Shown here: piece by piece, positions 23,616 through 35,990 of the stretch
Layout: every line of letters begins with the position of its first letter
Numbering within the stretch: the stretch's first letter is position 1
NCBI GenBank assembly: GCA_010015655.1
Contig: ML976662.1
Span: 866,818 to 930,817, forward strand
Reading direction: 5' to 3'
Source: Bimuria novae-zelandiae CBS 107.79
Lineage: Eukaryota > Ascomycota > Dothideomycetes > Pleosporales > Didymosphaeriaceae
Length of the DNA: 64,000 bases
Translations under genes and position numbers: made by a program
The notes under the pieces: generated by a model
Seen by the model: only the letters and a program-made list of their open reading frames with translations
Told to the model about the DNA's origin: nothing
The model's database searches: none

Positions 23616-23855
23616 ATGCCCTCCCTCTCTGCAACCTACACCACCCCGTCCGCCCCACCCTCACAGTTCACCCACACGCTGCCCGAGGATGCAACAAATC
23701 GCACCACATACCTCTCCGCGCTGCAAACCGCTACAAAAGCGCTGCAAACCGACATAAACGCGTTCCTGACGCTGAAAATGGCCGAGGAGAAAGCTGCGGA
23801 CGCGGATGCGAAGGCGGAGGAGAATTATGGGGAAGAGGGCGGGGAGGTGGAGTAA
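23616..23855 (+). CDS. gon7: GON7-family subunit of the EKC/KEOPS complex
   Basis: Single short exon, 79 residues, starting ATGCCCTCC. The sequence has the features of fungal Gon7: an N-terminal ATYTTPSAP segment, a helix TTYLSALQTATKALQTDIN, then FLTLKMAEEKA and an acidic end ENYGEEGGE. Gon7 is a small KEOPS subunit that binds the Pcc1 end of the complex, which makes the t6A modification on ANN-decoding tRNAs and is linked to telomere maintenance in yeast. It converges with VPS39 with 232 bp between stops. Confidence 0.8.
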   Translation: MPSLSATYTTPSAPPSQFTHTLPEDATNRTTYLSALQTATKALQTDINAFLTLKMAEEKAADADAKAEENYGEEGGEVE

Positions 23856-24087
23856 TCACGGGCGTGGTAGCGAGCATGCAGAAGAAGAAAGTGGCATAGC
23901 AGCGGCAGCGGCAATGCGAAAACGATACGAGCGCGGGACGCGAGGTACATGGCACGGCACACATGGCGGACACTGGAAGCGCAACCCACGATCCGCATGC
24001 GAAGAACAGCACCTGCATTCGCATATCTTGGGTATCAAGCCAGCCAGCATACTATACAACATACACTACATCATGATGCCGCCACTC

Positions 24088-27000
24088 CTACCGCCACCCC
24101 GCAGCCTTCCTCCCCACACTCCCCCTCAAGCACCCCGAGTGCACAACGCTATTATCCGGATACACTCTAATTGCGCTACCCCCAAACCGCTTATGACAAA
24201 CCGCACAATGGCGCTCCTCATTGATGACAACCCTCCTATTCAATCCACCAGGCACATGCCGCCCGTGCGCATCCACTTTCTCCTCACCGAGCAGCACCGC
24301 GGCTTCGACCTCGACTTTCTCCACCGCCCGCAGCCGCGCGACGATGCGCTCCTCGTTCATGAGCGAGTTGGCGCCGCGGATGCGTCCGCGGAAGTAAGAT
24401 TCGAGGTCTTTGACGGGCAGCGAGGGTGGCACGAGGTCGAGCGTTGTGTTGGCGGGGAGCCGGGCGCCGTGGCGGCTCAGCAGGTCGAGAGCGGGTGGCC
24501 AGTTGGACGTGTGGGGGTGTGGTGGGGAGAGGTAGAGCGAGAGGAGGACGTGGTAGATGGAGGGTTCGTCGTCGTAGGGCGATGTCGCTGGCGCCGTGGA
24601 AGACGACCTGGCGGGGGCGGCGGGCTGCGTCATTGAGAGATATGTTTGGTTGCAGTATCTAGGGCTGTTAGCATTGTGCAAGAGATGCAGTTGTGGGGTT
24701 CTCACTCTTCGGCTTTCTGGTAGTCTTTCATGTCGAAAACGTAGATCTGCAAAGCTTGCTTGTGGTTGCCCATCTTGCTAAGCACGATAGCTCGTGCCTC
24801 GTAGTAATCCGCGTCGTCCGCGGGTAGCTGCCTGAACACACGCATGGTGTTATAATTCGTGCTAGTCTGGAGGAACTCCTGCAGCCGCTCTCTCCATCGA
24901 GCCTTTTCCTCGTCGTCCGCAAACTCATGAGCCCTGAGCTTCTCCAAGAAGAGATCGACCAGCTTCTGGTGGAACTCCGGCGTCAAATCGTTCAGCTCTT
25001 CGATAATGTGCTCCAGATACTTTACAGCAAGCTTGGCGTCAATCTTCTCAAGAAAATCGACCACCTTGTGACGAGGTAAGGTTTCCGCATTCTCCGTATC
25101 AGCAAGGAAAATCTCCATGCCGAGCTTAGGATCCGTCCTCAGCGGCCACTCCGCGAACTCTAAAATGAGGTCGATCATTTCTGGTGGCAGCTGCTGCAAG
25201 TATCCGACCGTTCGTTGCGGCCCTTGAAGAGTCTCTGGTCCTTCCTTTGAGGATTCGTTCTTCCCGAACTTCGCCAGGAGCTCGAGCGCTTCCCGATGAA
25301 GCTTCTTTCCATGCAAGAAGTCGATCAAGTCGGCATACCGACCAGTCTCGTAGAGCTTTTCTTGGACAACCTCCGGTTCGCAGAAATTCGGGAGACGGAA
25401 TAGTGGACCAGCTAGACCGGGACTTGCGAGCATGTACGCTCGGAAGAGGGTAGTATCGACTAGCCGTGCTACCTTGAGCAGCTCGGCGGCCCAATCGATC
25501 TGTGCGAGCGGTGCTGAGGTGTGAATTAAATGATGAAATGGCGGCTTATAATCCTCCGCTTGACTTTCGCTCTGTTGAGGTAGTGGCTCGTTCAATGTTC
25601 CATCAATGTCAATGTAACGCTTTATTTGAACGCGACACTGTGCCAAATAGGACTGCAGCGCATGGACCGCGAGCTTCAGATCTTTGCCATCGAGAGTTTT
25701 TTCCGGCAGTATCGTTTCTGAGGTCTTGCCTCTGATACTCGCGGTTTCAGCCGCATCGTCTTTCGTATCCTTGACCGAAGACCGGATCGATGCAGTTTCA
25801 GAGTCCACCTTCTGGTGCCCCACCAACCTGCCCATCATCGCGCGCCCAATGGTTTGGACAGGTGCAGGTGCTTCCTTATTCTCAGCGACAGCCTTGTCCC
25901 CATTCGTTTCCTCTTCGTCGACAACACTCTCGTCGTCTTTCACACTTTCGGTCGAGGAATAGTCGCCTGCGATAGACTTTGGGTATAGAGCGACGACACG
26001 CTCGGGCGGCGCTTTCGCATCCGTGAAGAGGTCCATGGCCTCGCGAAACTTGCGAAGTTCGAACAGAGCCTGCGCTTTCAGCATCATGATTTCCCTTATT
26101 CGTCCTTCCTTGTCATGAAGAAGGGTGTCTTCGAGCATGTTCAGCAAGCTCAGAGCCTCATCGAATCGGCCATTGACAACAAGCTCATCAATCTGAGACT
26201 CGTAATCCTGTGCGCCCATTCGCCAGACGCATCGATCGCTCCCGACCAGGAAGCCTTTGCCAGCATGGGCCAGGCTGATATTGGGTTGTGGAACGTGCAG
26301 GAAGTTCGCATTCGGCAGAGCGATGGTCTGCAGGAGGTTGAGAGTATCCGGATTTCTGACCTCCAGTCCTCCTTTCGCCGGTGGTTGTAGTGACAGCATG
26401 TATGGATACGAGTACGCGAGGCTCTCAGGTGCCGATGGCCACGGTACCTGTCGCCTGTCGAGCGCGTTCCCGTCCGCATCGATGAACAAGCTATTCACGT
26501 CCTTTGCCAGCAACAGTTCGCCCTCTTGCAATCGTGTCGCGAGTGGCTTCGGCACCCAGCTTCCCATGCCCATGTACCCCATACCTGACGAAGACACAGC
26601 GCCAAATCTTGTGCCGCCTGTACCACCAGCTTCGCTCAGCTGGCCCGGCTTGATAATATCTTGAACCTCCTGGTTTTCCACGTTGACCATGACGAAGCCC
26701 GGATCCATGCCAGCAACAATCTTGGTCCCCGTCGCCCACGTCAGGCTCTTAACCGAAGCGACGAGGGTGATCTCGGCCGCATCGCCGGTCAACTCCATGT
26801 CTTGCCACGTCCACAGTACAATCTTGCGCTTGACCGCCACAGCCAGCCTGCTCATGATGGTCGGAATGCCCGTCTCTGGGTCCTTGACGATGTTGCTCGT
26901 CACGGCGAAGGTCGTCGCGCCTTTGGTCCGCTCCAGCTTCTCCTGCAGCGCATACGTCTGCAGATCATAGACCGAGACATGGCTGTCCGACAGCGACAGC

Positions 27001-27363
27001 AGGATGCTGGCTTCCTTGATGATGGCCAACTGCTGCACCGGCCTGCGCGAGAACTTCTCCTCCTCGCGCAGCAGGTCTACCGGCTTGACCTTGGGCGCCT
27101 GCGACTCGGGCTGGTCGCCGCCGTTCTGTTCGCCATTCCGCGCGGGTTGTTCGTCATCTTCGGTGGTCTCATTGACGCGGTAGATGCGGAGAGAGCCCGT
27201 GTTCAGGCCTACGAGCACTCTGTTGCCTGCGCGCCGTCAGTCTGCGTCTCTCCCAGCAGCGGGCCTAGGATAGATGCATACCGTAGGCGAGGATGGATTC
27301 GATCTTGGACTTGTCGCGCGGCTTCAGCTCGATAATCGGTCGGGCTGTGAAGGCGGACAGCAT
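24088..27363 (-). CDS. VPS39: HOPS/CORVET-associated vacuolar sorting protein VPS39/VAM6
   Basis: Three exons (27363-27282, 27226-24706, 24658-24088) with 55- and 47-nt introns encode 1057 residues. The first exon, MLSAFTARPIIELKPRDKSK, is the conserved start of the N-terminal CNH (citron homology) domain. The second splice gives KAEEYCNQTYLS. The middle is a helical clathrin-repeat-like solenoid, ending with LQIYVFDMKDYQKAEE. The C-terminus has the CAVCHKRFGGSAIRV and VVHSGC cysteine motif of the VPS39 second domain. The HOPS subunit tethers endosomes to vacuoles with Ypt7/Rab7; yeast Vam6 also acts on the Gtr Rag GTPases upstream of TORC1 (family knowledge). An insert of about 60 acidic/Ser residues lies in the middle. 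Confidence 0.95.
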
Positions 27364-27781
27364 CGTGAGGGCGACAGAGGGGTATTATGCGCAGGCATTA
27401 CGCTATCTCCATGCTGCTATGCGGTTGCGTGAGCGCTGTTGTGAAGCTCCATGGAAGCTGCTCGCTGGACTTGCGCCGCGGTTCGTCATTGCTGGCAGAA
27501 GGTGGTCCGTGCCCCACAGCGGTGGTTGTTGCAACCGTGAATCCCGCCAAACATGGAATGGCTCTCGCTGGAAATGAATCTTCGTAGTTGTATCTAATAG
27601 ATGGTTTTGGGATTTCAGATATCGTGAGAGAAGCCCAGCTTTGATGGACATGTAGCTGTACATCACAACGAATACAACTTGGGAAGGACATATTCAATTT
27701 ACCAAGCGACAGGCCCCCAGTCTACATACAATCTGGACGAAAAGCCAACTTCCCTCCCAAAGAAACCTCCCCTCCGAAAGA
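27364..27781. other. VPS39 upstream region
   Basis: 418 bp between VPS39 and the tentative small gene; presumably promoters for both. No motif is identifiable by eye. Confidence 0.4.
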
Positions 27782-28187
27782 ATGACTCCAGCCAACCAGA
27801 TGACCAGCACCCTCTCATTCCACCCCTTTCACACCCTCTCGCACCAACAAACAACAGTCCCGGAGCAAAAGCTCACAGAATCAACACGCGCGGCGCAAAG
27901 CGCAAGCGTAGAAACGCTAACCAACCCTTCATCCAGCGGACGAGGACACTTCAACCAAAAAGCGCACACAAGCGCACACCTGTCGACTTCCAGCTCAACA
28001 ACACGGCCTTTTTCTCTTCCGTCCCGCGCAGAAAAGAAGAAGAAAGGAGGTACGTGAGGAGGGAAGTATACCAACGCTCGTTACCGTTACAAACTCAGCG
28101 CTCAATCCTGCATCACGTCCGCAATCTCACCCTCACCCAGCAACAGCCCCGGCGGGTCCGAAGATGCAGCCAAACCAGGGCCGGTGA
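27782..28187 (+). CDS. Tentative small basic, disordered protein
   Basis: A possible two-exon gene (27782-28049, 28099-28187; 49-nt intron, GTACGT donor, CTCAG acceptor) of 118 residues. It is hydrophilic and rich in Ser, Thr, His and Gln (FHPFHTLSHQQTT, SSGRGHFNQKAHTSAH), with a Lys run KKKK before the splice. No domain is recognised. Support is limited to codon use that looks coding and a splice that keeps frame. It may be spurious. Confidence 0.3.
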
Positions 28188-29042
28188 GATAACAGAGGGG
28201 AGCGGGCCGTGGAAGGACGAGGCGAAAAACAAAAGAGCGATTATACCCAATATGTCCGGCCATTGCCGCACTGCGCCTACCAGCGCCGATTGCATCCTTG
28301 ACTGCGGTGCCGTGCAGGGGCGAGCTCGCGGCCAACCGGGCAAGCCACGGGTCAGCGGGGAGCATCGCGCGTGCGGGCGGTGCAGAAGGGAAACCATCCG
28401 GTGAACGCCGTGCGGGAGAGGGCAGGAGGGAAAGGGCCTCGGGAACAGACAAGCTCAAGGAGATATAACACAAAACCCCGTTGCTTCTTCACATCTTCTC
28501 CACAGACAAGTTGGAATAAACACCCACACAGGATTCTTTGCGAGAGAAAGAAAATATAAATTGNNNNNNNNNNNNNNNNNNNNNNNNNNNNNNNNNNNNN
28601 NNNNNNNNNNNNNNNNNNNNNNNNNNNNAGAAACGCTCGGAAAGACGCAAATTGCAACGAGGGGATATCAATCCAACACGACAAAAGAACAGAGCATCGA
28701 CGCTTCGCGTCTAAACCAAAGGAAAATACATTGGCGAGACCCCGAGCGAGCGGAGTGCATGCACTCAACACGTCGCGCGGGGTCGAGCAAATTGAGCAGG
28801 AATGCATAGAAAAAGAAAACACCGGTTTTGGTTTCGTCCATCTGGGAGGAGCAAGCTCCGTCAACCAGGTAGATATATTTCCCAAGAGCAAAGCGTCATC
28901 GGAGAAAGGGACCTCAAGGTCCAGGGTACGTAACCTGAGCAATTACGGCTCGTTACAGGTCGACGTGGCAACCCGCACTGCTTCGTAGACACAGAACGCA
29001 AGCGGAAAGGTCACAGAAGAGCGCGGATTATCGACAAATGGA
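28188..29042. other. Intergenic with assembly gap
   Basis: 855 bp downstream of the PRM1 stop containing the 65-base N run at 28564-28628. Frames crossing the Ns have no meaning. Nothing else is recognised. Confidence 0.5.
28564..28628. other. Assembly gap (65 N)
   Basis: Run of 65 unknown bases; the true length is unknown. Confidence 1.
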
Positions 29043-31313
29043 TCAGCGATCGGAGAACGGATCCCGCTCGCGTCGTTGGTAGTCAGCGAATGGGTTGTGC
29101 TTTTCGTCGAGAGGAGAGGGCTCGGCTAGTTGTCCATGGCTACTGGTGCGTAGGTGGCCGGGGCGGGCGGAGTCGTTGACGGTGCGAGTTTCCACTTTGC
29201 CGACCTTTTCAGAGACCGGGCTGACAGGGCTAGTGTCTTGCGGCCCGTAGACTTGGAAAGGTCGGGGCTGCAGAGTGTACGGTGCAGCTTTGTTGACAGG
29301 GTACTCGTAAGGTGGCGCCGCATCATCCGGGGAGAAGTTGCGGTTGTGGGCTGCATTGTCGATGACCGGATCAATAACATAGGCTGTGCCTGTCGGGGTG
29401 TCGCGACGAGCCATGTGGGTGGCAGCGTACACGTAACCGCCGGTTGCGATGAAGAGCCAAATGAGGAGAAGGGCGGTCGAGATGAGGGCTTCTTGACGGA
29501 TGCCGCTGAGGAGCTTCTCGATGACGAAGCCGATAGCTTCAGTAACTTCGTCTTTAGCTTTGCCGTTGGGATTAGCAAGAAGTTCGGCGGCAGAGCTGGA
29601 GTCGCTCAGTTTGGCAAGCGTTCCTAGCGACATGGTATCGTTCGCCACACCAGGGAAGTTGACATGGGCGTGGTCGTGAACCCAGGTAAGGCCCTTCTGG
29701 ATACCGGCGATCTTGAGGCCAATCAGGCAGTTGAGTACTTCTTTGATCGGATCGTAGAGCACCGTGCCACCAAAGGTATCGTTGAGCGCACCGGACATCT
29801 TGTCGACAAAGCCGTTGAGGGTGCCATTGATCGCAGTCGTGGTTGTATTGACCCAGCCAAGAACGTCGTTGTTGATTGTGTCATCAAGCTCGCTGACGGC
29901 GCCATTGACACCGCCAGCCCATGACGTGGACGCATTGTTCAGCGAATTAACAACCTTCTCGGCGAAATCGGCGACCTGGTCTGTGAGTTCAGGAACCTTC
30001 TGTTGAATGCCGTGGACTAGGAGGTATTGACAGAAGCAGGAGAAGAACCCTGCCATGGCTAGTGAAAGTAGGAATAGCATCGGAACAGAAGTCGCGTACG
30101 CCCACGCCCATCGCATGACAGCCTGTCGACGTGCAGAGCCGAAGCGGCGGCCAAACCAGAGACCGATCGTGGAGGACGTCGGGCGGGAAGCAAGGTAGAC
30201 CACGTCCATTGGCTCGTAGGACGCATCCTTGAACAATTGGGCCCGTTCTTCCATGCGGCGATGTTTACGGATCTCTAGGTAGGCCATAGGGACAATGACA
30301 AGTATAGCCATGGCGATGAGAACCCCGAGAGCGATCTTCTTAGCCGAGTATACCATCACAATAAGGTCATCAAAGAAGCTGCCAATCGAGTTGCCTTCGG
30401 AGCAGAAATTGAGTTGCTCTCGCTGTGGTACGGGCAGAAGTTCGCGGTCGAAAGTGAAGTTGTCCATGCCCTGGATCAACTTCTTGACTTCCTCGAACGG
30501 CAGTCGGACAAGGTCGTCGGTGAATTTCTGCACGTCTTCGAAATTGGGAATGGAGTCGTTGAGCTTCTGAAGGCCTTCTTGCAACTCTGGCGGCGCCTCA
30601 AGTGACTTGAGCTTGTTGATTTGGTCGTCGAGATTAATCGAAGGCTTTTCGAAAGCGTCACCAAAGGGGAAATTGACTTTGTCGAGGAGGCCATTGATGC
30701 CGTCGGTGACTTTCTTGGTGGCATCGCCGATGCCGTTAGTGACGTCTTCAATAGTCTCATTCAGATTCTTCGAAATTGCATCTCCGATTTCGACTGCAGC
30801 GTGAAGACTGCCACTAACGGCGAGCGTGATAAGGCAGAGATAAGTGCCGGTCATCATGTGGATGACGAAGATGACGATCTCTTCGACTCCAGTAACGCTT
30901 AGTTCCAGCATCTTCATGAGACCGTGGACTGCCTTTTCTACGCCAGCAGCGGTCATTTCGTTGACGCCATCGGCCATAAAGTGGGGCATAGAAGCCATGG
31001 AGCTGCCCATGCTTTCGACTTGGGTGCATGCGCTGAGTGCCTCTCTGCGAGCTGACGCAAGGCTGTCGTCAGCGCTCGCGATGGCGAAGAGAAGGCGGAT
31101 GAGGACGAGGAGGAGTAGGATGGTCCATCGGTTGATCCATATCTGTGAGAGCCTAGCTCGAAGGCCGAGGTATGGTTTGAGGTACGGTGTTTGGTTTAGC
31201 GGAGGTCGTGGTGATTCTTGAGTCGTGTAGCTGTCTCGCATCTCATAATCGCCAGCGGACAAGTGTGGAGGTACAGCCGGGAAGTTTTGCTGTTGGTTCG
31301 CCGTGGAAGCCAT
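29043..31313 (-). CDS. PRM1: Plasma membrane fusion protein PRM1
   Basis: Single exon, 756 residues. The N-terminal cytosolic part leads into LKPYLGLRARLSQIW and a first membrane helix at about 63-82 (RWTILLLLVLIRLLFAIA). Further helices follow near LITLAVSGSLHAA, then KIALGVLIAMAILVIVPMAYL, then VPMLFLLSLAMAGFFSCF, then ISTALLLIWLFIATGGYVY. Two large extracellular loops lie between them, rich in amphipathic helices and N-glycosylation sequons (LNETIED, DNFTF, NDTFGG), each with conserved cysteines (NFCSEGN, LNCLIG). This is the topology of Prm1, which acts in plasma-membrane fusion of mating cells and in hyphal fusion in filamentous fungi (family knowledge). Length and layout match full-length members. 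A disordered tail with NPFADYQRRE ends the protein. Confidence 0.93.
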   Translation of the reverse strand: MASTANQQQNFPAVPPHLSAGDYEMRDSYTTQESPRPPLNQTPYLKPYLGLRARLSQIWINRWTILLLLVLIRLLFAIASADDSLASARREALSACTQVESMGSSMASMPHFMADGVNEMTAAGVEKAVHGLMKMLELSVTGVEEIVIFVIHMMTGTYLCLITLAVSGSLHAAVEIGDAISKNLNETIEDVTNGIGDATKKVTDGINGLLDKVNFPFGDAFEKPSINLDDQINKLKSLEAPPELQEGLQKLNDSIPNFEDVQKFTDDLVRLPFEEVKKLIQGMDNFTFDRELLPVPQREQLNFCSEGNSIGSFFDDLIVMVYSAKKIALGVLIAMAILVIVPMAYLEIRKHRRMEERAQLFKDASYEPMDVVYLASRPTSSTIGLWFGRRFGSARRQAVMRWAWAYATSVPMLFLLSLAMAGFFSCFCQYLLVHGIQQKVPELTDQVADFAEKVVNSLNNASTSWAGGVNGAVSELDDTINNDVLGWVNTTTTAINGTLNGFVDKMSGALNDTFGGTVLYDPIKEVLNCLIGLKIAGIQKGLTWVHDHAHVNFPGVANDTMSLGTLAKLSDSSSAAELLANPNGKAKDEVTEAIGFVIEKLLSGIRQEALISTALLLIWLFIATGGYVYAATHMARRDTPTGTAYVIDPVIDNAAHNRNFSPDDAAPPYEYPVNKAAPYTLQPRPFQVYGPQDTSPVSPVSEKVGKVETRTVNDSARPGHLRTSSHGQLAEPSPLDEKHNPFADYQRRERDPFSDR

Positions 31314-34300
31314 AGCGATGTGGAAGGCTGCGGACGCAAGGTCTGAGCGGGGTATTAGATGTGTGGTTTGGACAAAGCCAGCACCAGGCTGGTAAAATGG
31401 AAGAAATTATAAGGCGTAGAGGGATTGCGAAGGTGCAAAATCTCTGCGAAAGATGAAGTGGTCGAAATTGACAGGTGGAGGAGAAAAGATTACGCGAGTG
31501 AGAGACAAGGGAATAAGAGGACAAGAATAGACCCAAACGCTCCGCACAATGCAATAAAGAAAAGTGGTGAAGGCAAAAGTGAAGGCACGGTAGGGAAGAG
31601 AGACGCAGGTTACATAGTAGGGTTATTCACCGCACATATTGAACTGAAACGAACAAACGGTACGTACCACGAGGAAGCGCAGGACAGAGCACAGGCCCAG
31701 TGCAAGCGCCAATGGCACTGTAGACTGGACCTGCTCGACCAAGACGTTCAGCAGCGCATCCAGTACGTTGCGGCTCTGTTGTGGATCTGGCGCGATCCGG
31801 TTAGGTGAGCTGCCCTGATAGGCGCCCACGGTGGTGAAACAAGGGCCTAGCGACCAGTCATCTGCATGGCAGGTGGTTAGGCTGGGGAAAGCCCAAACAA
31901 CCGCTAGAACAATAGAATTGTTATTTCGAGTGTCTTTGTGTTCGAGTGGTTGTCGCGGGTTGTCTGGACGGCGTCCTTTGTTCACCGGCTTGCGCTCCAC
32001 TGGCTGCTGCCCTGGCGAGCAGAGGAGGCTGGTTGGCCTCGTGAGGTACCAGGCGTGGCAGAAGTGGATTGTCGTCGAGCGCAAGGGAACGCACCTCTGG
32101 AGTCGTTCGGTCGCGGGCAGAGGAGGCTCGAAGCTGCAACCATGGCGGATGCGACGCTTTTGTAGTGGCGCCCCAGCCCGCGCCATCTGGCCGCTGCGGA
32201 GGTTATGCGCGTTCCCTGTTTCTGCAGGCTGCGGCCGACGTCATCATCTGAAATTTCCCACGCCCACACAACATTCTATGTACTGCGTGTGTTGAGCCTA
32301 CTGTCTTCCTCGTGACGAAGCTGTGCTATCCGCCGCGTCGGCATCTCTTGTGCTTCAAAAATAGACCTGAGGGAGCGCCCATGCCCTCGTGACGCTACTG
32401 TAGGGAACATGGTAGCGCTCGCTTGGCTGGCGCCAGATCGATGCCTCTGAGCCAATCAAGCGCTAAACCTAGAGTTAGTTCAGACGACATCTGATCTCCT
32501 ACTCCCTCACGCCGATGCCTTGCTCGCCAGTAACTTCGTCCCAGCGTGCTATATACGCTGGCAAGCTGCTACAGCTATGTGCTTAGTACACGGTGCCCAA
32601 ATTTCTGTCCTCGTGCCGTAGTTCGAAGACATTCTCCGCAGGTGTCGCTTCACCCAGTTACCTCCTGCACTCGGGACCGTACGGTGCTGATAGTGCTAGG
32701 CATCACATTCACGACCTGTGTACCATTGACTGATCTCTTTATATATTATTTCATGATCTGCTCCTGATTCTTCAATTTGGGCGAAGTCCCCGTGTCAATA
32801 CTAATTTCCGTTTAATGTCATTCTTTCGTCATATGTCTATTCATAACTAGCGACTCGTCAGCTGTGTATCAAATACTGCTCCTCAACGCTGTAAAGGCAT
32901 TTGAAGTTGCTACCGTTTATCCGCGTCAATCTCCACTAAGCATCACCCGTCCTGCCTTGCACCATGCAGACCAGGTGTACGATGACCGTTGTCGAAAATG
33001 CAGTATCCGTCGTCTTTATAATACCATTTTGACACATCATACAATGGAACATACTTATGGCGCAGCGTTGAAAGAAGCATTATACCCTTCAAGTTGGTAA
33101 CGGAATTTTACTCGAAGCAAACGGGCATTCTCCCCCTCGGTCTGGGATATTCTAACAGTCACGCGTTCAACATTGAGCTTTCGAGTAGTCATAAACGAGC
33201 TTTGTGAAAGCAGACTTGATATTTCACGACTAACAATCTCCCAGTAAAAAGGTTGTCCTACGTACGACAGCGATAACCTCGAACCAGCGAGCACAGAAAC
33301 TTCAACGATAGACTCTCGGTGCAAGCTCGAAATTACAGTCATCTACCAACTGGACTCGCGGGCAAACACTGGCAGCAAGCGATAGTCTTATCCGGTGTGT
33401 GCGGATGCCGTGGCATACAACACTGTGTTCGTAAATCTGGGACTTTGTCTTACCCTAGGATGGAAACACCATACAATTCTACGCACCACGATAGAACTTG
33501 TGGTGGAGCGCCATGGCAACGACGCGCCTCTGTTCACGCGGATCCTGATTATACTACGCTGCTACGCGACACCTTTGCGCGGGCGGTATTGATGAAAGCT
33601 ACTTCTCTCCTTCTGCGGCTTGCGTGGGCCCGACCCAAGTATTGTTTGGGTTGACCGGGTGGTGCAGGGACCAAAGCTTATTCACGGCCCGTCACTGAGG
33701 ACAACCGTGCCCAAGGTCGCGACAGCTTCACCTGGCTCCACGGTCAGACGTCTGCCTTGAGTCCCGCAACCCGCATCGCGTGCCGCTATTGTTGTATAGA
33801 CTCGCCCACGCGCTCCACGACTTCTCCCCATACTCCTTAACCTCGACCCCACGCGACCAACCGCAACCGCTCGCCTACATTTTCGCCGTATCGTTGCCGA
33901 CTGAACATCTGTGGATTTGTCTTACGCGCTCGTAGCCCGCAATTGCCTGGATTTACTTTCCGTCCTTCGCGTCGTTTGCATATAGACAGTGCGATCGTCG
34001 GTCGAATTGCAGGATACCGAGGATTACGAGCAAGACCGCGTGGTTGCTACGAGCTACCACCTGATAGACCGGTAAGCCGTTTACTTCTGCACAGTGTATG
34101 CCTCTACCGTTCATGAGGAGCACCTTCAGCGGCATCTCACTGTATTCTCTCATTATGGCCATGACACGCGCTAGGCGCAGTCCCCTGGAACTACTATATT
34201 AACCTCTTGTAGACCTTTTTGCTCGCTTCCTCCATCGTACCCCCACTCTCAAGCTCTTGCGCGCAGAATCCTTCTGCTACGGGATAACGAGGTGGCATTG

Positions 34301-34888
34301 GTACGTATTTCAAAGCCTACTTTTTTCTGTCATTTTTACAACTCTGGAACTGTCTCTGGAATGCTTCCGGAAGAACCCCACTTCGGGAAGAGTGCTTTGG
34401 CAACATTGATTCTGAAAATGCTTCTCTGCACGGAGATGTTTGAGGGATCCCGCAAGCGTCGACGGATGCGACCAGGGATGCGGTCCAGTGCGTTTGTCTA
34501 CCCCTCAGGCTACGCTTGAGGCGGTCACGCCTTCCGCTTCCTGTGCACCCTCCGATTCAGGAAGCTGCAGTTGGCGTATGATGGTCCTCATACAATTTTC
34601 ACTTTTCCGTTCTACGACTGCGGGGTTGCCACCGTATCTTTCAGACCCTACAATCATCCTCCAAGCACTTCTTCTGAACCTCAGAACTTGACTAACATTT
34701 TTCTTTAAGATCTCGACATCTTCTACCCCGCACCTCCGACTTCTGCTTGCAAGATAGCAATCACGCTTCACAAGAGCCTCCACCGATTTCAGCACACGTT
34801 CTGTCCCGATCACCACCGAAGCCTTCCCGACTCGTTTCCCCTCACTCGCTCTCTTCGTCCTATATACCGAATTGCCGCTCGGATCTGA
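31314..34888. other. Long intergenic region, no gene recognised
   Basis: About 3.6 kb between the divergent PRM1 and the next gene. Frames up to 187 codons exist (around 31623-32186) but without ATG-to-stop coherence, domain or splice structure. It may hold long 5' UTRs, regulatory DNA or non-coding transcripts. Confidence 0.45.
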
Positions 34889-35990
34889 ATGGCAACCTAT
34901 AACTTGGGTCAGGAGTACTCTGGCGGCGGTGTGGAGCTGCAAGGAAATCATTCGCCGTCGTCAATAACTTCTTCCACTTCGGAAGGCAGCAAGACGCTCC
35001 AAGGCGATAGCCCCATTGGCGCGCGCACTGTCGATTGCTCTCCAAGCGCCGCTACTCCCATCAGTTCGCCAGTCGATGGTGGTGATATTTCCGCAATTAC
35101 GAACTCCTCCTTCTGGAAACAGGGATCTCACTTCGGTCCCCATACCAACCCTCGTCTAGAACAGTTCAGTCCGCTAGCCCCTCGAGATCTGGGATCTCTC
35201 AGGCCTCGCAATGGCAATGGTTTCGCTCGTGGCTCCTCCTCAGGCTCTTTCTCTGGAAGCGGTTTCCGCAGCTCGCGCACCTGGGTTTCTCCTGAAGCTC
35301 AGCACCAGCAAGAGTTTCTTATGATCCGCAACGCTATGCGTCGACTGTTTAAGAACAGCGAAGTGGCGAAGTGGAAGCTCGCGGATTACACCGCTCACAA
35401 GGAAGCCATACTTGCAGCTCAAAAAGCAGCACTCGACCGAGCCTTGCAACAGAAGACACTCGAGCAGCATCTTGACCCCATCGACTTTGACACTAGGAAG
35501 GTTGGTTCTATTAGTAAGTTTTCTTGGTATAGAAGTTGTTCATCTTTCTCACCATATTTAGGGAAATTGATTCCTGGCGCTAGCATGGTCATGACGGGTA
35601 ATACCTCGCGTGTGCTCGGAATGAAGACGATTTGGTGTCTCGACTGGGAGAACGGCAAGGACGAGATCGCGCCGTGGCCATCACTCACAGAGATGAAGTG
35701 GGAAGGGGATGACAGGGCCAAGACAAACTGCGGCCGCTTCCTCCCGCTTCCTCGTGAGCAGGGCGCAGCGAATATCCAGTGGCATCAGCTTCATGTAAGC
35801 TTTTCGGTCACTCTCTTCTTTTGTTGCAGCTGCTAACAATTACTAGGTTGTGGAGCAGTATGTGCTTGATCGGGTTCAGTGTATCCCGACCATGGAGGAT
35901 ATCTACGCGCCTATTGAGGAGATCGAGGAGGACAAGATTCCGGAATTCCTCAACCAAGGCCTCCTCGAAGCCCTCGACGAGTCCATCTAG
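34889..35990 (+). CDS. Conserved fungal protein of unknown function
   Basis: Three exons (34889-35513, 35562-35794, 35847-35990) with 48- and 52-nt introns; the first intron is frame-neutral and could be read through, but GTAAGT...TTTAG and the resulting VGSIRKLIPGASMV favour splicing. 333 residues. The first 130 are Ser/Gly-rich and disordered. A charged helix follows (FLMIRNAMRRLFKNSEVAKW, YTAHKEAILAAQKAALDRAL). A C-terminal block with W/P motifs (EIAPWPSLTEMKWEGDDRAK, RFLPLPREQG) ends in an acidic tail (PTMEDIYAPIEEIEED). I recognise it as resembling conserved hypothetical proteins of Pezizomycotina but know no function. Confidence 0.8.

Noticed and set aside
23063..23899. 278-codon frame overlapping GON7
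   Set aside because: No motif, codon use not coding-like in the first part, and it conflicts with the recognised GON7 frame.
28352..28942. Open frames running through the N gap
   Set aside because: They exist only because unknown bases do not create stops.
31623..32186. 187-codon minus-strand frame upstream of PRM1
   Set aside because: Low-complexity basic sequence without domain or splice partners; antisense frames of similar length overlap it.
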